A DNA stretch of 64,000 nt from Hafnia psychrotolerans (lineage in GTDB: Bacteria; Pseudomonadota; Gammaproteobacteria; Enterobacterales; Enterobacteriaceae). Both the position numbers and the translations under genes were made by a program. How positions within the stretch are numbered: the first letter of the stretch is position 1; every line of letters begins with the position of its first letter. The notes below the pieces were generated by a model. It did not search any database and was not told where the DNA came from. It saw only the letters and a list, made by a program, of their open reading frames with translations. Of this stretch, positions 61,699-64,000 are shown in pieces. The stretch spans positions 62,001 to 126,000 of the forward strand of contig NZ_BMFZ01000011.1 in the NCBI RefSeq assembly GCF_014639435.1. Direction: 5' to 3'.

Positions 61699-63384
61699 AT
61701 GAATAGAGTGAAGACTCTATCGCAGCAAAATATCTCTTTCTTGTTAGCGATCTATATCGGCATTTTTCTCAATGTCTCCGTTTTTTTCCGACGTTTCGCA
61801 TCGCTCACCCATAGCGTTAATTTCATTGAATTGTCTCAGGCAGTGACCGAAGTGGTCGTCATTGTGCTTTTCACTTTCTTCTTGCTGCGCTTGCTCTCTC
61901 TGGGCGGCCGAACATTTTTCCGCATCGTAGGCAGCTTATTACTGTTGATCTCCGTAGCAGCCAGTTACTACATGGTGATGTTCAATGTGGTGATCGGCTA
62001 CGGCATTATTGCGTCGGTGATGACCACGGATATTGATCTGAGCAAAGAGGTGGTGGGCTGGTATTTCTTGATATGGATGATAGCCGTCAGCGCTATTCCG
62101 CTGCTGCTGATTTGGAAAAATGATCTGCGGTTAACGCTAATTGAACAGCTCAAAACACCGGGCCAGCGATTATTACCCTTAGGTATTTTAGTGATCGTTG
62201 TCGCCTTGGTATGGGTGCCGCTGCGCATGCTGGATAGGCAGCAAAGCCGCAATGAAAAGCTGACTAATATCGATTTGCCGAGCTATGGCGGGGTGGTCGC
62301 GCACTCCTATTTGCCTTCCAATTGGCTGGCAGCACTGGGTTTGTTTGCTTATACCAAGGTGGATGAAAGTCAGGATGCGGAAAATTTATTCGATCCGGCG
62401 AAAGAATTTACCTATGTGCCACCCGTTGGTATCGACGATACCTACATCGTTTTTATCATTGGGGAAACCACGCGTTGGGACCATATGGGTTTGCTAGGCT
62501 ATGAGCGGGATACCACACCGCGTTTGTCTAAAGAGAAGAATCTGGTCGCGTTTCGCGGCAAGTCTTGTGATACCTCCACTAAGCTCTCTTTACGCTGTAT
62601 GTTCGTGCGTGAGGGTGGGGTGGAGAATAATCAGCAACGGACTCTGAAAGAGCAGAATATTTTTGCGGTGCTTAAATCATTGGGTTTCAGTTCTGAGCTG
62701 TTCGCGATGCAAAGTGAAGTGTGGTTTTACAATAACACCAATCCTGATGACTACTCATTCCGTGAAATTATCGCCTCTGAGAAACGCAATGACGGTAAAC
62801 CGGTGGATGACATGCTGTTGGTTAACGAGTTGAAGGAGTCCCTGAAAACGCATCCACAGGGCAAGCATCTGGTGGTGCTGCACACCAAAGGGTCGCACTA
62901 CCTTTATTCCCAGCGTTATCCGCGCAGTTTTGCGCGCTATACCCCAGAATGCATGGGAGTAGATCGTGCCTGTAGTAAGGATCAGTTGATCAATGCTTTC
63001 GATAACAGTGTGCTATATACCGATACCTTCATTGCGAACGTGATGGATCAGCTGCGCGATAAAAAGGCATTGGTGTTTTACGCGGCTGATCACGGTGAAT
63101 CTATTGATGAGAACTCGCATCTGCATGGGACACCACGTGAGATGGCTCCACCGGAGCAGTTCCGCGTGCCAATGCTGGTATGGGCATCTGACAGCTTCCT
63201 CGACCAACCCGATCACCAGCAGGCGTTCGAACGCTTGAAAGCCCAACAGCGAGTCGGAGGTGAAAAGCGCCACGAAGCGTTGTTTGATTCGGTCCTCGGC
63301 TGTTTAGGATATACGTCACCGGACGGCGGGATTAACCCAGCGAACAATTGGTGTGCTAAACCTCAGGCTAACAAGACTATTTAA
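61699..63384 (+). CDS. eptB: Kdo2-lipid A phosphoethanolamine transferase EptB
   Basis: This 561-residue inner-membrane enzyme transfers phosphoethanolamine to the outer Kdo of LPS. It has a five-helix N-terminal membrane domain (~15-185) and a periplasmic sulfatase-fold domain (~215-550). Zinc and catalytic sites are visible: VFIIGETTRWDHMG, nucleophile Thr in SCDTSTKLSLRCMF, YAADHGESI and HLHGTPREMAPPEQ. It matches E. coli EptB closely and of normal length (563 in E. coli). As in E. coli it neighbours a tRNA-Pro gene. It is monocistronic. Confidence 0.95.
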   Translation: MNRVKTLSQQNISFLLAIYIGIFLNVSVFFRRFASLTHSVNFIELSQAVTEVVVIVLFTFFLLRLLSLGGRTFFRIVGSLLLLISVAASYYMVMFNVVIGYGIIASVMTTDIDLSKEVVGWYFLIWMIAVSAIPLLLIWKNDLRLTLIEQLKTPGQRLLPLGILVIVVALVWVPLRMLDRQQSRNEKLTNIDLPSYGGVVAHSYLPSNWLAALGLFAYTKVDESQDAENLFDPAKEFTYVPPVGIDDTYIVFIIGETTRWDHMGLLGYERDTTPRLSKEKNLVAFRGKSCDTSTKLSLRCMFVREGGVENNQQRTLKEQNIFAVLKSLGFSSELFAMQSEVWFYNNTNPDDYSFREIIASEKRNDGKPVDDMLLVNELKESLKTHPQGKHLVVLHTKGSHYLYSQRYPRSFARYTPECMGVDRACSKDQLINAFDNSVLYTDTFIANVMDQLRDKKALVFYAADHGESIDENSHLHGTPREMAPPEQFRVPMLVWASDSFLDQPDHQQAFERLKAQQRVGGEKRHEALFDSVLGCLGYTSPDGGINPANNWCAKPQANKTI

Positions 63385-63485
63385 GCCAGAAAACAGGGGA
63401 TTCGCTGGAATTCTAAGCAGTCAGCATCTGGACGACAAAAAGGCATTGACGCTCTGAATCAGCAGCAGTAACATGCGCTCCGATT

Positions 63486-63562
63486 CGGCGAGTAGCGCAG
63501 CTTGGTAGCGCAACTGGTTTGGGACCAGTGGGTCGGAGGTTCGAATCCTCTCTCGCCGACCA
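63486..63562 (+). tRNA. tRNA-Pro (anticodon UGG)
   Basis: This 77-nt cloverleaf with encoded CCA begins CGGCGAGTAGCGCAGC and ends CTCTCGCCGACCA. The anticodon loop is TTTGGGA with TGG at 63520-63522. The T arm is GGAGGTTCGAATCC-like. The acceptor stem CGGCGAG pairs with CTCGCCG. It is followed by a rho-independent terminator. In E. coli the tRNA-Pro beside eptB is proK with anticodon CGG; here it reads UGG. Confidence 0.97.
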
Positions 63563-63570
63563 CATTTGAA

Positions 63571-63598
63571 AAACCTGCTTTAAAAGCAGGTTTTTTTT
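63571..63598 (+). terminator. terminator of tRNA-Pro
   Basis: AACCTGCTT and AAGCAGGTT pair across TAA, followed by TTTTTT. It starts 8 bp after the tRNA end. Confidence 0.9.
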
Positions 63599-63650
63599 CG
63601 CCATCTAAACAGCGCTACCATGGTGCTGCTTGGTGCTTTATACCTGCCCG

Positions 63651-64000
63651 TCAGATTATAAACTCATGCAGCGCGATATCTTTGCGATCGAGATAGTGCG
63701 TGGAGCGGATGCGGCGGATAGTGCGTGATTTACCACGGATTAACAGCGTTTCGGTGGTTGCCATATTGCCCTGGCGGCTAATGCCTTCCAGCAAATCGCC
63801 CTTGGTTATACCGGTGGCGGAGAAAATCACGTTATCGTTGCGCGCCATATCATCGAGTTGTAAAACCTTACCCACTTCAATGCCCATCGCCTTACAGCGC
63901 ACTAGCTCCTCTGCGCCGATGCGGAGGTTCTCAAGCGTATCCCCTTTTACATGGTGACGTGCCAGCAGGCGGCCCTGCATATCGCCGTCAAGTGCACGGA
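63651..64000 (-). CDS. glpX: class II fructose-1,6-bisphosphatase GlpX (5' part cut off by window edge)
   Basis: The C-terminal 115 residues of GlpX are visible, starting at RALDGDMQGRLLARHHVKGD and ending HYLDRKDIALHEFII. The frame is open through base 64000. The segment includes the family signatures RCKAMGIEVGKVLQLDDMAR, NDNVIFSATGITKGDLL and TTETLLIRGKSRTIRR. GlpX dephosphorylates fructose-1,6-bisphosphate in gluconeogenesis and usually ends a glpFKX operon, which would lie to the right. The similar paralogue YggF is a less likely alternative. Confidence 0.92.
   Translation of the reverse strand, partial: RALDGDMQGRLLARHHVKGDTLENLRIGAEELVRCKAMGIEVGKVLQLDDMARNDNVIFSATGITKGDLLEGISRQGNMATTETLLIRGKSRTIRRIRSTHYLDRKDIALHEFII

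Overview
This 64 kb window is chromosomal DNA from a member of the order Enterobacterales. The evidence is a set of close homologues of E. coli genes (glyQS, mtlADR-yibL, fdoGHI-fdhE, sodA, aldB, mdfA, wecH, eptB, tag-yiaC, yiaD, yiaF), often in E. coli-like pairings. Base composition, the ERIC-like intergenic repeats and the extra gene content suggest the Serratia/Rahnella/Ewingella/Rouxiella side of the family, but this is an inference, not an identification. Nearly every reading frame is intact. There is no prophage, IS element, plasmid gene or CRISPR array.

Layout. 0-5.2 kb: a truncated LacI-type regulator, then a raffinose/melibiose module on the minus strand (LacI regulator, GH36 alpha-galactosidase, LacY-type permease) with a perfect palindromic operator. 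5.3-12.6 kb: lipoprotein YiaD, YiaC-Tag, a GDSL esterase autotransporter and glycyl-tRNA synthetase. 12.7-13.6 kb: a gene-free mosaic of hairpin repeats. 13.7-22.7 kb: YiaF, a DsbA-family thiol protein, and the mannitol operon mtlADR with four CRP sites and two ERIC-like repeats, followed by a LysE/MocR divergent pair and yibL. 22.8-34.1 kb: a chemoreceptor, Mn-superoxide dismutase, fdhD and the formate dehydrogenase-O operon (whose catalytic residue is Cys, not selenocysteine), then aldB. 34.3-46 kb: mdfA, wecH, a GlxA-type regulator with a cysteine hydrolase, idnD, a BenE-type transporter next to a decayed ydcN regulator, several GNAT acetyltransferases, yfcF, LysE and small stress proteins.

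46-58.6 kb is the most coherent functional block. It is an eight-gene minus-strand operon, atzF-uca-GntR-urtABCDE, that imports urea by an ABC transporter and degrades it by the nickel-free, biotin/ATP-dependent urea amidolyase route to ammonia and CO2. A sigma-54 -24/-12 promoter lies just upstream, which fits nitrogen control. A 547-bp near-palindromic element sits between urtA and urtB and shares modules with the 12.7-13.6 kb mosaic. 58.8-64 kb: a membrane-anchored alpha/beta hydrolase, the ohrR-ohr peroxide pair, eptB, tRNA-Pro(UGG) and the 3' part of glpX.

Most worth a second look are the paired giant inverted-repeat elements, the Sec-to-Cys formate dehydrogenase with no selAB next to it, the sigma-54 urea operon with an embedded regulator, and the gutted ydcN regulator whose candidate operator is still intact.
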